Assembly (NCBI RefSeq): GCF_001423405.1
Contig: NZ_LMNS01000012.1
Span: 187,203-251,202 of the forward strand
Direction: 5' to 3'
Length of the DNA: 64,000 bases
Source: Methylobacterium sp. Leaf123
Lineage (GTDB): Bacteria > Pseudomonadota > Alphaproteobacteria > Rhizobiales > Beijerinckiaceae
Shown here in pieces: positions 25,159-37,928 of this stretch. The position numbers and the translations under genes are program-made. Positions within the stretch are counted from its first letter, which is position 1. Every line of letters starts with the position of its first letter. Below the pieces are notes generated by a model. The model ran no database searches. It saw only the letters and a program-made list of their open reading frames with translations, and was not told where the DNA came from.

Positions 25159-25478
25159 GCAGCCGGCAACGCACCGTTGGGAGGCGCGCGGATGTTGTGC
25201 AAGCCCCTCGGAATTCATATTTAAGTAACTGAGACGACGGCCTTTGGTCGGCCACGGCTATCCTGCCCCTCCCCTCATCCCGAGGTGCCGAAGCGCGAGC
25301 AAAGGCCTCGAAGGATCCTCCAGGGATCGCACGCGAACTGGAGGATCCTTCGAGGCCCGATTTCGCGGGCATCTCGGCGGGCATCTCGGGATGAGGGCGC
25401 GGGTGGGATCGGCCGCGGGACCGGGTCCGCGATGTTTCCGATTCCGGTCGGAACGAACAGTAGATCGAGAGAGCGACG
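25159..25478. other. mobA-gyrA intergenic region
   Basis: This 320-bp region holds a 124-bp palindromic repeat (listed) and, after it, the gyrA leader. No gene is seen. Confidence 0.6.
25273..25396. repeat. 124-bp palindromic element before gyrA
   Basis: The outer arms CCTCATCCCGAG and CTCGGGATGAGG are perfect over 12 bp. The inner arms at 25304-25322 and 25339-25357 are perfect over 19 bp and contain AAGGATCCT. It differs from the GCATCGTCCC family. Long palindromes of this design recur in rhizobial genomes as dispersed elements. Confidence 0.7.
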
Positions 25479-28214
<2,736 letters not shown>

Positions 28215-28221
28215 TCGAAGG

Positions 28222-28260
28222 GGCGGCGGAGGGGGCGAAACGGGCCCCCTCCGCCGCCCG
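28222..28260 (+). terminator. Terminator hairpin of gyrA
   Basis: A perfect 16-bp GC-only stem (GGGCGGCGGAGGGGGC with its complement) closes a 7-nt loop 8 bp after the gyrA stop. No U tract follows. Confidence 0.65.
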
Positions 28261-28406
28261 ACACGCGGTGCCGATCAAAATTTTGTGATCAGGGATTATT
28301 TTCTGAATTACAGTATTCGGTACTAGTCATGATCGAGTGTTGGCTTCACAACATCAGTGTTGCGGTTATATCATAGTTTCCATGCCCAACCGTTGGTAGA
28401 GAAAGC

Positions 28407-29261
28407 GTGGCTTTCCTCACACCTTCGGTTCGAGCCTTGCGCACCTCCCTGACTCTCTCCAGCCTCGCGGGCATCCTTCTCTCCGGGACTGCGCTGGCCG
28501 CCGATCTGCCGCCCCGCGCCGCGGCGCCGCTCTTCACGCCGATCCCCGTTTTCGCGTGGACGGGCGCCTATTTCGGTCCCAACGGCGGCTACGCCTACAC
28601 CGAGAGTGACACGCTGCGGACCACCGGCATCGGTGCGCTCCAGGCCAACGTGACCAACGACCTGCGCCGCGCCAACGTCGCTCTGCCGAAGGACGGGTTC
28701 AGCTTCGGTGGCCAGGCCGGCTACAACTTCCAGCTCACGCCGGGCACCGGCTTCGTCTTCGGCTTCGAGACCGACGCGCAGTACCTCGATCTGGCGCGCA
28801 GCCGCACCGAGACGATCTTCCGCCCCGCCATCAACCCGAACGTCCTGCGCAACGTCTACGCCGCCGATCTCGACTTCCTCGGCACCGTGCGCGGCCGTGT
28901 CGGCTACGCCTTCGACCGCGTCCTGGTCTACGGCACCGGCGGCTTCGCCTACGGCACCACCACGCTGGCCGCGGTCTTCCGCACGGGGACGCCGGTGACC
29001 TATGCCGGCTCCCGCTCCGGTCTCGAGACCGGCTACGCCTATGGCGGCGGCATCGAGTACGCGATCCCGGCCAATTCCTTCCTGGATCTCACCGGGTCCC
29101 TGCAGATGACGGTCAAGGCCGAGTATCTGCGCTACGACCTCGGCAGCCGCACGGTGCTGATCCCCAGCCGGGGCGGCCCCGGCGTCGGCTACAACATCGA
29201 ATCCCGCACCGAGGGCGCTCTGGCCCGCGTCGGCCTGAACTTCGGGTTCGGCTCGTACTAA
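28407..29261 (+). CDS. Outer-membrane beta-barrel protein (Omp31/porin family)
   Basis: This 284-residue protein has a signal peptide ending in [13 protein letters not shown] and a mature part built of alternating strands with Gly/Tyr/Phe turns ([51 protein letters not shown]). It ends in NFGFGSY, an outer-membrane sorting Phe/Tyr. This is the small OmpA-like 8-stranded barrel family common in Rhizobiales. The start is GTG at 28407. Its leader is AT-rich compared with the coding region and holds a dyad, GATCA-N8-TGATC, near 28,273-28,290. Confidence 0.8.
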   Translation: MAFLTPSVRALRTSLTLSSLAGILLSGTALAADLPPRAAAPLFTPIPVFAWTGAYFGPNGGYAYTESDTLRTTGIGALQANVTNDLRRANVALPKDGFSFGGQAGYNFQLTPGTGFVFGFETDAQYLDLARSRTETIFRPAINPNVLRNVYAADLDFLGTVRGRVGYAFDRVLVYGTGGFAYGTTTLAAVFRTGTPVTYAGSRSGLETGYAYGGGIEYAIPANSFLDLTGSLQMTVKAEYLRYDLGSRTVLIPSRGGPGVGYNIESRTEGALARVGLNFGFGSY

Positions 29262-29311
29262 GCCGGCAGACCGGCGGAGCCTTCTTCCATCCCAGACCCA
29301 TCTCGTTCGAG

Positions 29312-29336
29312 CGGGCGCCCTCCGGGGCGCCCGTTT
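29312..29336 (+). terminator. Intrinsic terminator after the barrel protein gene
   Basis: A 9-bp stem CGGGCGCCC/GGGCGCCCG with a TCCG loop is followed by TTT. Confidence 0.7.
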
Positions 29337-29385
29337 CCGTTGGTGGCGGTTCCGTTTGTGGGGAAAATGCTCTAGGCCCGTTCCC

Positions 29386-29889
29386 GTGACGACCCGTACA
29401 GCGCTCTATGCCGGTTCCTTCGATCCGGTCACCAACGGCCATCTCGACGTGGTGCGACAGGCCTGCCGCCTCGTGCCGCGGCTGGTGCTGGCCATCGGCG
29501 TGCATCCGGGCAAGGCGCCGCTGTTCACCGCCGAGGAGCGCGCCAGCCTGCTGCGCGAGACCTGCGAACCGCTCGCGACGGCCGAGGGTGCCAGCCTCGA
29601 AGTCGTCACCTTCGACGATCTCGCCGTCACGGCCGCCCGGCGCTGCGGGGCGCGCCTGTTCATCCGGGGGCTGCGCGACGGCACCGACCTCGATTACGAG
29701 ATGCAGCTTGCCGGAATGAACGGCGCGATGGCGCCCGAGGTCCAGACCGTGTTCCTGCCCGCCTCCACCGGCGTGCGCCCGATCACCGCGACCCTGGTGC
29801 GTCAGATCGCGGCGATGGGCGGTGACGTCTCCCCTTTCGTGCCGCCGGTCGTTGCCGCGCGGCTCGCCGCCCGCTTCGCCAAATCCTGA
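29386..29889 (+). CDS. coaD: Phosphopantetheine adenylyltransferase CoaD
   Basis: This 167-residue enzyme of CoA synthesis transfers AMP from ATP to 4'-phosphopantetheine. The nucleotidyl-transferase motif T/HxGH is seen as [10 protein letters not shown] (10-19). [13 protein letters not shown] and the late [16 protein letters not shown] are typical. It starts at GTG 29386 ([10 protein letters not shown]), which gives the usual length. It is followed 25 bp later by a cyclophilin gene. Confidence 0.96.
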   Translation: MTTRTALYAGSFDPVTNGHLDVVRQACRLVPRLVLAIGVHPGKAPLFTAEERASLLRETCEPLATAEGASLEVVTFDDLAVTAARRCGARLFIRGLRDGTDLDYEMQLAGMNGAMAPEVQTVFLPASTGVRPITATLVRQIAAMGGDVSPFVPPVVAARLAARFAKS

Positions 29890-29914
29890 TCCCCACTACG
29901 GAGCTTTAGACCGC

Positions 29915-30457
29915 ATGAATCGCCGCCACGCCGTCCTCGGACTCGCCCTCTCCGCCATGCTCCTCGCCGCCCCGGCGCGGGCCGGCGAGAACACCGTGCT
30001 TCTCGAGACCAAGGACGGGCAGGTCACGATCGAGCTGCGCCCGGAGATCGCGCCCAAGCACGTCAAGCAGCTCAAGACGCTGATCGGTCAGGGCTTCTAC
30101 GACGGCCTGAAGTTCCACCGCGTCATCGACGGCTTCATGGTCCAGACGGGCGATCCCAAGGGCAACGGCACCGGCGGCTCCACCCTGCCCAACATTCCCG
30201 CCGAGTTCTCCGCCGCGCCGTTCAAGCGCGGCACGGTCGGCATGGCCCGTTCGGGCAGCCCGAACTCGGCCAACTCGCAGTTCTTCATCTGCCTCGGCGA
30301 CGCGGACTTCCTGAACAACAACTACACCGTCGTCGGCGTCGTCACCTCGGGCATGGACGTGGTCGACAAGATCAAGAAGGGCTCCAAGGCCGATAACGGC
30401 TCCGTGCAGAACCCCGACAAGATCGTGAAGATGACGCTCGCCGGAGGCGGCCAATAG
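29915..30457 (+). CDS. ppiA: Periplasmic peptidyl-prolyl cis-trans isomerase (cyclophilin A type)
   Basis: This 180-residue cyclophilin has a signal peptide (MNRRHAVLGLALSAMLLAAP) and the catalytic region FHRVIDGFMVQTGDPKGNG with the active Arg, plus SPNSANSQFFICL. It should fold prolyl bonds in the periplasm. It shares about half of its sequence with the cytosolic PpiB two genes away. Its stop overlaps the possible ATA start of the next gene. Confidence 0.93.
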   Translation: MNRRHAVLGLALSAMLLAAPARAGENTVLLETKDGQVTIELRPEIAPKHVKQLKTLIGQGFYDGLKFHRVIDGFMVQTGDPKGNGTGGSTLPNIPAEFSAAPFKRGTVGMARSGSPNSANSQFFICLGDADFLNNNYTVVGVVTSGMDVVDKIKKGSKADNGSVQNPDKIVKMTLAGGGQ

Positions 30458-30525
30458 CGGCCCGCCGGCCATCGCGCCGCGGGGTCTGCATCCTCGCGGC
30501 TTGCCTTGCCCCGATCGCCCCGATC

Positions 30526-30972
30526 ATGGCGGGCGAGGCCGATGCGTTCGGCGGCCTTGAACCCTGGCGCACCCTGCCCCAAACCTTGCGGGGTACGCAG
30601 TATGTGCCGCGGCCCGCCGGTGACACGGCGGCGGCCCCGGCCGATACCCTGAAGGCGCTCTACCCGGCCCTCGCCGCCTGCTGGAAGGCGCCCGAAGGGC
30701 TCAGCCGGTTCGAGCGCGCGGAGATCACGGCGCGTCTCTCCCTGCGCCGGGACGGCTCGGTGATCGGCACGCCGCAGATCACCTTCGCCAAGACGCCGTT
30801 TGCGAACACGCCGGGCGATACCAGGGCCCGGGACATCCTGATTCGGGCGACGCTCGACGCGATCGCCCGCTGCACGCCGGTCCGGCTCACCCCGGCTCTC
30901 GGCGGAGCCATCGCGGGGCGCCCCCTGGCGCTGCGCTTCATCTACGACGGACCTAAAGGACAGGGAATTTAA
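30526..30972 (+). CDS. Putative TonB/TolA-C-terminal-like secreted protein
   Basis: The conservative start ATG 30526 gives 148 residues. A Cys-containing segment LYPALAACWKAPEG followed by ITARLSLRRDGSVIGTPQ and ATLDAIARCTPVRLTPALGG resembles the C-terminal domain of TonB/TolA-like rhizobial proteins. Reading further upstream in frame gives a strong signal peptide (RRPSRRGVCILAACLAP) with no stop, starting at an ATA at 30454 that overlaps the ppiA TAG. A GGAGG sits 6 bp before it, so the real protein may be 172 residues. The family assignment is moderate. Confidence 0.6.
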   Translation: MAGEADAFGGLEPWRTLPQTLRGTQYVPRPAGDTAAAPADTLKALYPALAACWKAPEGLSRFERAEITARLSLRRDGSVIGTPQITFAKTPFANTPGDTRARDILIRATLDAIARCTPVRLTPALGGAIAGRPLALRFIYDGPKGQGI

Positions 30973-30975
30973 CTC

Positions 30976-31437
30976 ATGGCAGAGACGAACGAGACCATCG
31001 TTCTGGAGACCACCAAGGGCCGCGTCGTCATCGCGCTGCGCGCCGACCTCGCCCCCAACCATGTCGAGCGGATCAAGACGCTGACGACCCAGGGCTTCTA
31101 CGACGGCGTGCCGTTCCACCGCGTCATCGACGGCTTCATGGCCCAGACCGGCGACCCGACCGGCACCGGCTCGGGCGGTTCGGAGCTGCCCGACCTCAAC
31201 GCCGAGTTCAACGCCGAGCCGCATGTGCGCGGCACCTGCTCCATGGCGCGCACCAACTTCCCGCACTCGGCGAACTCGCAGTTCTTCATCTGCTTTTCCG
31301 ACGCGCGCTTCCTCGACCGTCAGTACACGGTGTGGGGCAAGGTGATCGAGGGGATGGAAGTGGTCGACACGATCAAGCGCGGCGAGCCCGTGCGCGATCC
31401 GGACCGGATCGTGAAGGCGACCGTCGCGGCGGCGTAA
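30976..31437 (+). CDS. ppiB: Cytosolic peptidyl-prolyl cis-trans isomerase (cyclophilin B type)
   Basis: This 153-residue cyclophilin has no signal peptide. The active-site block FHRVIDGFMAQTGDPTG and NFPHSANSQFFICFSD are intact. It is the cytosolic partner of the periplasmic copy encoded 519 bp upstream. It starts at ATG 30976, 3 bp after the previous stop, with AAGGACAGGGA upstream. Confidence 0.94.
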   Translation: MAETNETIVLETTKGRVVIALRADLAPNHVERIKTLTTQGFYDGVPFHRVIDGFMAQTGDPTGTGSGGSELPDLNAEFNAEPHVRGTCSMARTNFPHSANSQFFICFSDARFLDRQYTVWGKVIEGMEVVDTIKRGEPVRDPDRIVKATVAAA

Positions 31438-31446
31438 AGCCGTTTT

Positions 31447-31474
31447 CCCCTCTCCTCGCTTGCGGGGAGAGGGG
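31447..31474. terminator. Bidirectional terminator
   Basis: CCCCTCTCC pairs with GGAGAGGGG across an 8-nt loop between the convergent ppiB and response regulator genes. TTTT precedes it on the plus strand. Confidence 0.65.
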
Positions 31475-31503
31475 CGTCTGATGTCGCGATGGATCCGGTC
31501 GGT

Positions 31504-31908
31504 CTAACCTTCCGGCGGCTCCCTGAGCCCCGCGGCCTCTTCGAGCCAGGTCAGGATTTCCGGGGCCCGCCAGGGCTTGGGCATGAAGGTCGCGGTGACG
31601 CGCAGATCGCTCGGCTGGTCGCCCGCATCGCCCGAAGTCAGCAGCAGGCGGATGCGCGGCCACGTCACGCCGATGATCCGCGCGAGTTCGAAGCCGCCGA
31701 TCGTGCCCGGCGTGCGTACATCCGAGAACACCACGTCGATCCCGTCGCCCCGCTGATGCAGGATGTCGAGCGCGCGCTCGGCCGTCTCGGCCTCTATGAC
31801 CTCGAAGCCCTTCTCCTCCAGCAGCTCGGCCGCGAGGTAGCGCTCGTCGGGTTCATCCTCGACGACGAGAATGACGGGCCGGCGGCCTGTGGGTCGTGCG
31901 TCACTCAT
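31504..31908 (-). CDS. Single-domain response regulator (CheY-like receiver)
   Basis: This 134-residue stand-alone receiver has the acidic pocket VVEDEPDE, the phospho-acceptor Asp in VVFSDVRTPG, the conserved Ser/Thr in LLTSGDAG and Lys in MPKPW. It has no output domain, so it acts by binding other proteins or as a phosphate sink. The PKPW and TPG forms match the Rhizobiales stand-alone receivers that often serve with hybrid kinases. No kinase gene is adjacent. Confidence 0.9.
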   Translation of the reverse strand: MSDARPTGRRPVILVVEDEPDERYLAAELLEEKGFEVIEAETAERALDILHQRGDGIDVVFSDVRTPGTIGGFELARIIGVTWPRIRLLLTSGDAGDQPSDLRVTATFMPKPWRAPEILTWLEEAAGLREPPEG

Positions 31909-32302
31909 GACTGGTCACTCATGACCCTGATAAATCTAGAGAGCTCGCGGGAAAAACGCAGACTGCGCATCCCACACGACATCCTCCGGCAAAGTCCCCG
32001 GCAGACAATACGATAGAACGGCGCGGGCAAACGTCTGTCGTTCAGGGGCAACAGCGCGCGGATTTGTTGCTCTCAAGTCGGGTCGGCATGCGGTTTTGCG
32101 TGAGATAAGCCGTCGCACCCGCTCTACGTGCAGGGCTTGATGGGCCGCTGACCCCACCGAACCGGGGTCAAGTGTGCGGTCGGAATAAAATCCGTATTTT
32201 CAACAGGGATGGCAACGCGAGAGCGGTTGACGGGTTACGGCTCAGGTGCGTTCACTGTTTGTTCTGAACAGTGTCCTCCCGAGCCCCTTCGAACCCGAGC
32301 CC
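31909..32302. other. Intergenic region upstream of imuA
   Basis: This 394-bp divergent region holds the promoters of the response regulator and of the imuA operon, including the LexA box at 32250. I see no gene or repeat in the rest. Confidence 0.5.
32250..32264 (+). promoter_or_regulatory. LexA box of the imuA-imuB-dnaE2 operon
   Basis: GTTC-N7-GTTC is present exactly, 39 bp before the imuA ATG at 32303. This is the SOS operator of Alphaproteobacteria and is expected in front of this cassette. Confidence 0.85.
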
Positions 32303-33064
32303 ATGCCCCCTCCCCGCTCCCCCGACGTGCCGACGCTCGCCGCGCTTCGCCGACTGACGGACCGCACCGGGGCCGGGAGCGAACCGGCGGATACGCGCAC
32401 TCTACCCTTTGGGGTTCCAGGGCTCGACGCGGCGCTGCCCGGGGGCGGGTTGGGCCTCGGGGCGCTCCACCAGATCCATGAGGGTGGCCCGCGCGGGCGC
32501 TACGCCGCCACCGCCGTGCTGTTTGCCGGCGGCATCCTCGCCCGGCTCGACGGGCCGGTGCTGTGGTGCCTGCACAGCCGCGACCTGTTCGCGCCCGCCC
32601 TCGCCCGGGTCGGGCTGCATCCCGACCGGGTGGTCTATTGCGAGACCTGGCGCGATGCCGAGGTGCTGCCCGCCATGGAGGAGGGCCTGCGCCATCGCGG
32701 GCTGGCCGGCGTCGTCGGCGAATTGACCCGCATGACGCTCACCCCTTCCCGCCGGCTCCAGCTCGCGGCGGAGGGCTCGGGCGTCACCGCGCTCGTGGTG
32801 CACCGCCTCTGCGCGGGCTCGGCGGAAGAGCCCGAACCCAGCGCCGCGCGAACCCGCTGGCGGGTGGCGCCCGCCCCTTCGGAAGGAACGAACCGTCGAA
32901 TGGGCCGGCCGCGCTGGCGGCTCGACTTGCAGCGCTGCCGTGGTGGGGCGCCGGGGGCTTGGATCGTGGAGGCTTGCGATGCGCAGGGTCGTCTCGCTGT
33001 ACCTGCCGTCCTGGCCGACCGACCGGCTGCGCCGGAGCGGGTCCAGCACCGCGCCGCCGGATGA
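32303..33064 (+). CDS. imuA: ImuA, SOS mutagenesis accessory protein
   Basis: This 253-residue protein is a RecA/SulA-like ImuA: LPFGVPGLDAALPGGGLGLGALHQIHEGG at the start (split motif near 35-60), then a degenerate P-loop core and ALVVHRL. It works with ImuB and DnaE2 in damage-induced mutagenesis. The ATG at 32303 lies downstream of the LexA box; the longer ORF would run through the operator. Its last 86 bp overlap imuB. Confidence 0.88.
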   Translation: MPPPRSPDVPTLAALRRLTDRTGAGSEPADTRTLPFGVPGLDAALPGGGLGLGALHQIHEGGPRGRYAATAVLFAGGILARLDGPVLWCLHSRDLFAPALARVGLHPDRVVYCETWRDAEVLPAMEEGLRHRGLAGVVGELTRMTLTPSRRLQLAAEGSGVTALVVHRLCAGSAEEPEPSAARTRWRVAPAPSEGTNRRMGRPRWRLDLQRCRGGAPGAWIVEACDAQGRLAVPAVLADRPAAPERVQHRAAG

Positions 33065-34481
33065 GCCGCTCGCCACCGTGGCCCAGGACGGGGCCCGGCG
33101 CCTGCTGGCCGGCGTGGATGCCGCCGCCCGCCGCCTCGGACTGCGGCCGGGCATGAGTGCGGCCCATGCCGGGGCACTGGTGCCGGGCCTGCACCTCGTT
33201 CCCGCCGATCCCGAGGCGGATGCGGCGGCCCTGGCGCGGCTCGGCCTGTGGTGCCAGCGCTACGCGCCGATCGTCGCCCTCGACCCGCCCGACGGGCTGC
33301 TGATCGACATCACCGGCGCCGCCCATCTCCATGGCGGCGAGGCGCCCCTACTCGCCGATCTCTCCGCCCGCCTTGAGCGGACGGGCATCACGGCGCGGCT
33401 CGCGCTCGCCGACACGCCGGGCTGCGCCTGGGGGCTGGCCCGCTTCGGCGAGGGGGGAATCGTCCCGTCCGGCGACGCGGCGCGGGTGCTGGCGCCCCTG
33501 CCGGTGGCGGCTTTGCGGCTCGGCTTCGAGGCCGTGCGGGCGCTTCAGGATGTCGGCCTCACCCGCATCGGCCAACTCGGCGACAAGCCGCGGGCGGCCT
33601 TGCGGCTGCGCTTCGGCGCCGAAATCCTGTTCCGGCTCGACCGGGCGCTCGGGCACGCGCCGGAGCCGCTGACGGCGCTGGCCGCACCGGAGACGCCGCG
33701 GGTGGCGTTGCGCTTTGCCGAGCCGGTCGGCGCCCGCGAGAGCCTGGAACGGGTCGCCGCCGACCTCTGCGTCCGGCTCGTGCCGGAGCTGGAGCGGCGC
33801 GGCCTCGGCGCGCGCCGGCTCGACCTCGTCTTCGCCCGCGTCGATCGCCTCGATCAGGCGATCCGGATCGGCACGGCGGGGCCGAGCCGCGACGCTAGGC
33901 ACCTCGCCCGGCTGCTCGCCGAGCGTCTCGCCCTGATCGATCCCGGTTTCGGCATCGAGGAGGCGGTGCTCTCCGCCTCGCGGGTCGAGCCCCTGGCCGA
34001 GCGCCAGGATTCCCATCTCGCCGCTGGCCCGCAGGCGCCGGATCTCGCGGCCCTGGTCGATACCCTGCTGGTGCGCCTCGGCGCCGCCCGCGTCTATCGG
34101 CTGGCCCCCGTGGAGAGCGACCTGCCCGAGCGGGCGGTGCGCCGCGTGCCGGCTCTGGCCGCCCCCCTCGGCGCGCTCTGGCCCACGGACCTGCCGCGCC
34201 CGGCCCGCCTCCTGGCGCCGCCGGAGCCGGTCATGGCGATGGCCGAGATTCCCGACGCGCCGCCGCTCTTCTTCGTCTGGCGCAACACCCGCCATCTCAT
34301 CGCGCGGGCCGACGGGCCGGAGCGCATTCTCGGCGAATGGTGGGTGGCGGACGCGGAGGCCGAGCTGACCCGCGATTATTACCGGGTCGAGACGGAGGCC
34401 GGCGAGCGCTTCTGGCTGTTCCGCGACGGACCGATGGAGGCGCAGGGGCGCTGGTGGCTGCACGGGCTCGGCGAGGCGTGA
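32979..34481 (+). CDS. imuB: ImuB, Y-family polymerase-like protein
   Basis: This 500-residue protein has the Y-family polymerase fold but lacks catalytic residues: the first motif, normally Asp-rich (DMDAFYA), reads SLYLPSWPTDR, and SIDEAYLD is replaced by LLIDITGAAHLHGG. ImuB of this type is a non-catalytic adaptor that links DnaE2 to the sliding clamp. It starts at ATG 32979 inside imuA with GGAGG upstream. It is the second gene of the LexA-controlled cassette. Confidence 0.92.
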   Translation: MRRVVSLYLPSWPTDRLRRSGSSTAPPDEPLATVAQDGARRLLAGVDAAARRLGLRPGMSAAHAGALVPGLHLVPADPEADAAALARLGLWCQRYAPIVALDPPDGLLIDITGAAHLHGGEAPLLADLSARLERTGITARLALADTPGCAWGLARFGEGGIVPSGDAARVLAPLPVAALRLGFEAVRALQDVGLTRIGQLGDKPRAALRLRFGAEILFRLDRALGHAPEPLTALAAPETPRVALRFAEPVGARESLERVAADLCVRLVPELERRGLGARRLDLVFARVDRLDQAIRIGTAGPSRDARHLARLLAERLALIDPGFGIEEAVLSASRVEPLAERQDSHLAAGPQAPDLAALVDTLLVRLGAARVYRLAPVESDLPERAVRRVPALAAPLGALWPTDLPRPARLLAPPEPVMAMAEIPDAPPLFFVWRNTRHLIARADGPERILGEWWVADAEAELTRDYYRVETEAGERFWLFRDGPMEAQGRWWLHGLGEA

Positions 34482-34587
34482 CACCGACCCGCGATGATCC
34501 ATCGCCGCTCGCCCCTGCGACGGCGGGGCGGCGGGCCTCCGCCGGACGCCTCGCGTCTGACCATGGTCGGAAGCGGGGCGACACGGC

Positions 34588-37500
34588 ATGAGCACGCCGG
34601 AGCTTCAGGTCACGACGCATTTCTCCTTCCTGCGCGGCGCATCGAGCCCGGAGGAGCTGTTTTCCGCAGCCAGCTTGCTCGGCATCCCGGCGCTCGGCGT
34701 CACCGATCACTGCTCGCTCGCCGGAATGGTGCGAGCGCATCAGGCGGCGAAGGTGACGGGCGTGCGCCTCGTCGTCGGCTGCCGGCTCGACCTCGACGAT
34801 CTGTCTTCACCCTTGCTCGTCTATCCTACCGACCGGGCCGCCTATGGCCGGCTCTGCCGCTTGCTGAGTCTCGGCAAGGCCAGGGGTGGCAAGGGAAGCT
34901 GCCGCCTGACATGGCGCGATCTGGAGACGTGGCAGGAAGGGCTTTTCGCGATCCTGCTCGCCGAGCATCCGGGGCCGGCGCTTCCGAACGATCTCGTGCG
35001 CTTCAAGAGCCTGTTTGGTGCCCGCGCCTCCCTCGCGCTGACCCGCCGCTTCCGCCCCGACGACGCGGACCGGCTCGACGCTTTGGCCGCCGCCGCCCGC
35101 GCCGCGCGGGTGCCGACCGTCGCCACCGGCGACATCCTCTACCATGTCGCGGGGCGCCGCCGCCTTCAGGACGTGGTGGCTTGCATCCGGCTCGGGCTCA
35201 CCATCGACCGGGCGGGGTTTGCCAAGGAGCGCCATGCCGACCGCTTCCTCAAACCCCCGGCCGAGACCGCGCGCCTGTTCGCGCGCTTTCCCGAGGCGCT
35301 GGCGCGTGCCAGCGAGATCGCGGCGGCCTGCACCTTCTCGCTGGATGACCTCGCCTACACCTACCCGACGGAAGCCGGCGCGGACGGGCTCTCGCCGCAG
35401 GAGCGCCTGGACGTCCTGACCTGGGCCGGCGCGGCGCGGCGCTATCCGGCCGGCGTGCCGGAGGCGGTGACGCGCCAGTTGCACCACGAACTCGACCTGA
35501 TCGGGCGGCTGGCCTACGCGCCCTACTTTCTCACGGTCGAATCCATCGTCGCCTTCGCCAACCGCGAGAAGATCCTGTGCCAGGGGCGCGGCTCGGCGGC
35601 CAATTCCGCGGTCTGCTTCTGCCTCGGCATCACCTCGATCGATCCCACGCGGCAGAACCTGTTGTTCGAGCGCTTCGTCTCGGAGGCGCGCCGCGAGCCG
35701 CCCGACATCGACGTCGATTTCGAGCACGAGCGCCGCGAGGAGGTGATCCAGTGGATCTTTGAGACCTACGGCCGCCACCGCTCGGCGCTCACCGCCATCG
35801 TCAGCCGCTTCCGCTCGCGGGGTGCCCTGCGCGAGGTCGGCAAGGTGATGGGCCTGCCCGAGGACGTGACCGGTGCCCTCAACCGCCTGACCTGGTCTTG
35901 GAGCAGCGAGGGCGTCGGCGAGCGCGAATTGCGCGAACTCAACCTCAACCCCGACGACCGACGCCTGCGCCTGACGCTGGCGATCGCCCGCGAGTTGATC
36001 GGCACGCCGCGCCACCTCTCGCAGCATCCCGGCGGCTTCGTCCTGACCCTCGACCGGCTCGACGAGCTGGTGCCGGTCGAGCCCGCGGCCATGGCTGACC
36101 GTCAGGTCATCGAATGGGACAAGGACGACATCGACGCCCTGAAGTTCATGAAGGTCGATGTGCTCGGGCTCGGCATGCTCGGCTGCCTGCGCCGCGCCTT
36201 CGACCTCTTGGCCGAGGTCAAGAACGACCCGCACGACCTCGCCTCGATCCCACCGGATGACAGGCCGACCTTCGCGATGATCCGGCGCGCCGACACCCTC
36301 GGCGTGTTCCAGATCGAGAGCCGCGCGCAGATGGCGATGCTGCCGCGGATGAAGCCGGAGAAATTCTACGACCTCGTGATCGAGGTGGCGATCGTGCGCC
36401 CCGGTCCGATCCAGGGCGACATGGTCCATCCCTATCTGCGCCGCCGTGAGGGCCTGGAGGAGATCACCTACCCGACCCCCGAACTGGAGGCGGTGCTCAA
36501 AAAAACCCTCGGCGTGCCGCTGTTCCAGGAGCAGGCGATGCAGGTGGCGATGGTCGGCGCCGGCTTTTCCGCCACCGAGGCCGACGAGCTGCGCCGCTCC
36601 ATGGCGACCTTCAAGATGACGGGGGGCGTCCACCGCTTCCAGACCCGCCTCGTCGAGGGCATGGTCGCCAACGGCTACGCGCGCGACTTCGCCGAGCGCA
36701 CCTTCAAGCAGCTCGAAGGGTTTGGCTCCTACGGCTTCCCCGAGAGCCACGCCGCCTCCTTCGCGCTCCTGGCCTATGCCTCGTCGTGGATGAAGTGCCA
36801 CCATCCCGATGTGTTCTGCGCCGCGCTGCTGAACGCGCAGCCGATGGGCTTCTACGCTCCCGCACAGATCGTCCGCGATGCCCGCGCCCACGGCGTCGAG
36901 ATCCGCCCGCTCGACGTGAATTTTTCGCAGTGGGACTGCACCCTGGAGTCGCTCGGTTCGAACCGAAAGCTGTTCGCGGTGCGCCTCGGCCTGCGTCTCG
37001 CGGGCGGCCTGTCCGAGCGGGATGGACAGCGTCTCGCGGCGGCACGTGGCGGACGGCTCTTCGCCTCCCTGCCCGAGTTGGCGGACCGGACCGGCCTGCC
37101 GGCGGCGAGCCTCACCGGCCTCGTGCGGGCCGACGCCTTCCGCTCGCTCGGCCTCAACCGGCGCGAAGCCGCCTGGGCGGTCAAGGCCCTGCGACCCGAG
37201 CCGCTGCCCCTCTTCGCCGCCCTGTCCGAGCCCGAGGCACCGGAGCCCGCGGTATCGCTGCCGGCAATGAGCGCGGTCGGCGAAGTCGTCGCCGATTACT
37301 GCGCCAAGGGCCTTAGCCTGCGCGCCCACCCCCTCGCCTTCCTGCGCGAGACCCTTACCGCTCTGGGTGCCCGGCCCTGCGCGGCCCTCGAGCGGGTGGG
37401 CAACGGGGCGCAGATCGTCGTCGCCGGGATCGTGCTGATGCGCCAGCGGCCGGGCTCGGCCAAGGGCACGATGTTCATGACCCTGGAAGACGAGACCGGC

Positions 37501-37773
37501 ATCGCCAACCTGATCGTCCGGCCCGAGCTGTTCGACCGGCAACGCCGGGTCGTGCTCGGCGCGCGGTTGATGGCCTGCCGCGGACGGGTGCAGCAGGTCG
37601 GCGCCGTGATCCACCTCGTGGCCGTGGAGCTGTTCGACCGCTCCGGCCTGCTGCAGCGGATCGACGAGGAGCCGATCACCCTGCGCACCGGCCGCGGCGA
37701 CGAGACCGGCCAGAGCGCCCGCCCCGATCCGCGTGAGGCCCCGCTGCCGGTGCGGGCGCGGAATTTCCGCTAG
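34588..37773 (+). CDS. dnaE2: Error-prone DNA polymerase DnaE2 (ImuC)
   Basis: This 1061-residue C-family polymerase has the DnaE layout: a PHP domain ([16 protein letters not shown], then [12 protein letters not shown]), the palm with catalytic acidic residues ([15 protein letters not shown]), fingers and tHhH regions, and an OB fold near 930-1010 ([16 protein letters not shown] and [16 protein letters not shown]). It performs SOS-induced translesion synthesis. It lies 106 bp after imuB, so the cassette imuA-imuB-dnaE2 is complete. Confidence 0.96.
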   Translation: MSTPELQVTTHFSFLRGASSPEELFSAASLLGIPALGVTDHCSLAGMVRAHQAAKVTGVRLVVGCRLDLDDLSSPLLVYPTDRAAYGRLCRLLSLGKARGGKGSCRLTWRDLETWQEGLFAILLAEHPGPALPNDLVRFKSLFGARASLALTRRFRPDDADRLDALAAAARAARVPTVATGDILYHVAGRRRLQDVVACIRLGLTIDRAGFAKERHADRFLKPPAETARLFARFPEALARASEIAAACTFSLDDLAYTYPTEAGADGLSPQERLDVLTWAGAARRYPAGVPEAVTRQLHHELDLIGRLAYAPYFLTVESIVAFANREKILCQGRGSAANSAVCFCLGITSIDPTRQNLLFERFVSEARREPPDIDVDFEHERREEVIQWIFETYGRHRSALTAIVSRFRSRGALREVGKVMGLPEDVTGALNRLTWSWSSEGVGERELRELNLNPDDRRLRLTLAIARELIGTPRHLSQHPGGFVLTLDRLDELVPVEPAAMADRQVIEWDKDDIDALKFMKVDVLGLGMLGCLRRAFDLLAEVKNDPHDLASIPPDDRPTFAMIRRADTLGVFQIESRAQMAMLPRMKPEKFYDLVIEVAIVRPGPIQGDMVHPYLRRREGLEEITYPTPELEAVLKKTLGVPLFQEQAMQVAMVGAGFSATEADELRRSMATFKMTGGVHRFQTRLVEGMVANGYARDFAERTFKQLEGFGSYGFPESHAASFALLAYASSWMKCHHPDVFCAALLNAQPMGFYAPAQIVRDARAHGVEIRPLDVNFSQWDCTLESLGSNRKLFAVRLGLRLAGGLSERDGQRLAAARGGRLFASLPELADRTGLPAASLTGLVRADAFRSLGLNRREAAWAVKALRPEPLPLFAALSEPEAPEPAVSLPAMSAVGEVVADYCAKGLSLRAHPLAFLRETLTALGARPCAALERVGNGAQIVVAGIVLMRQRPGSAKGTMFMTLEDETGIANLIVRPELFDRQRRVVLGARLMACRGRVQQVGAVIHLVAVELFDRSGLLQRIDEEPITLRTGRGDETGQSARPDPREAPLPVRARNFR

Positions 37774-37928
37774 GCTCGAAGCGCGATTGGCTGATCCTGC
37801 CAGGAGCCTCCTTCGAGTCCGAGCAGTCGTTGACGCGCGACCCGTATCGCCCTGTAGATGGCTCTGCGGCGCGGGCCATCGGTGACCGAACCGCAGAGCC
37901 ATCCGCATCGCCCGGAGCCCGCCTCGAC

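Noticed and set aside
34807..37908. A 1033-residue minus-strand reading frame opposite dnaE2.
   Set aside because: It mirrors codon-position GC bias of dnaE2, has no recognisable motif and is low complexity in His/Gly/Arg.
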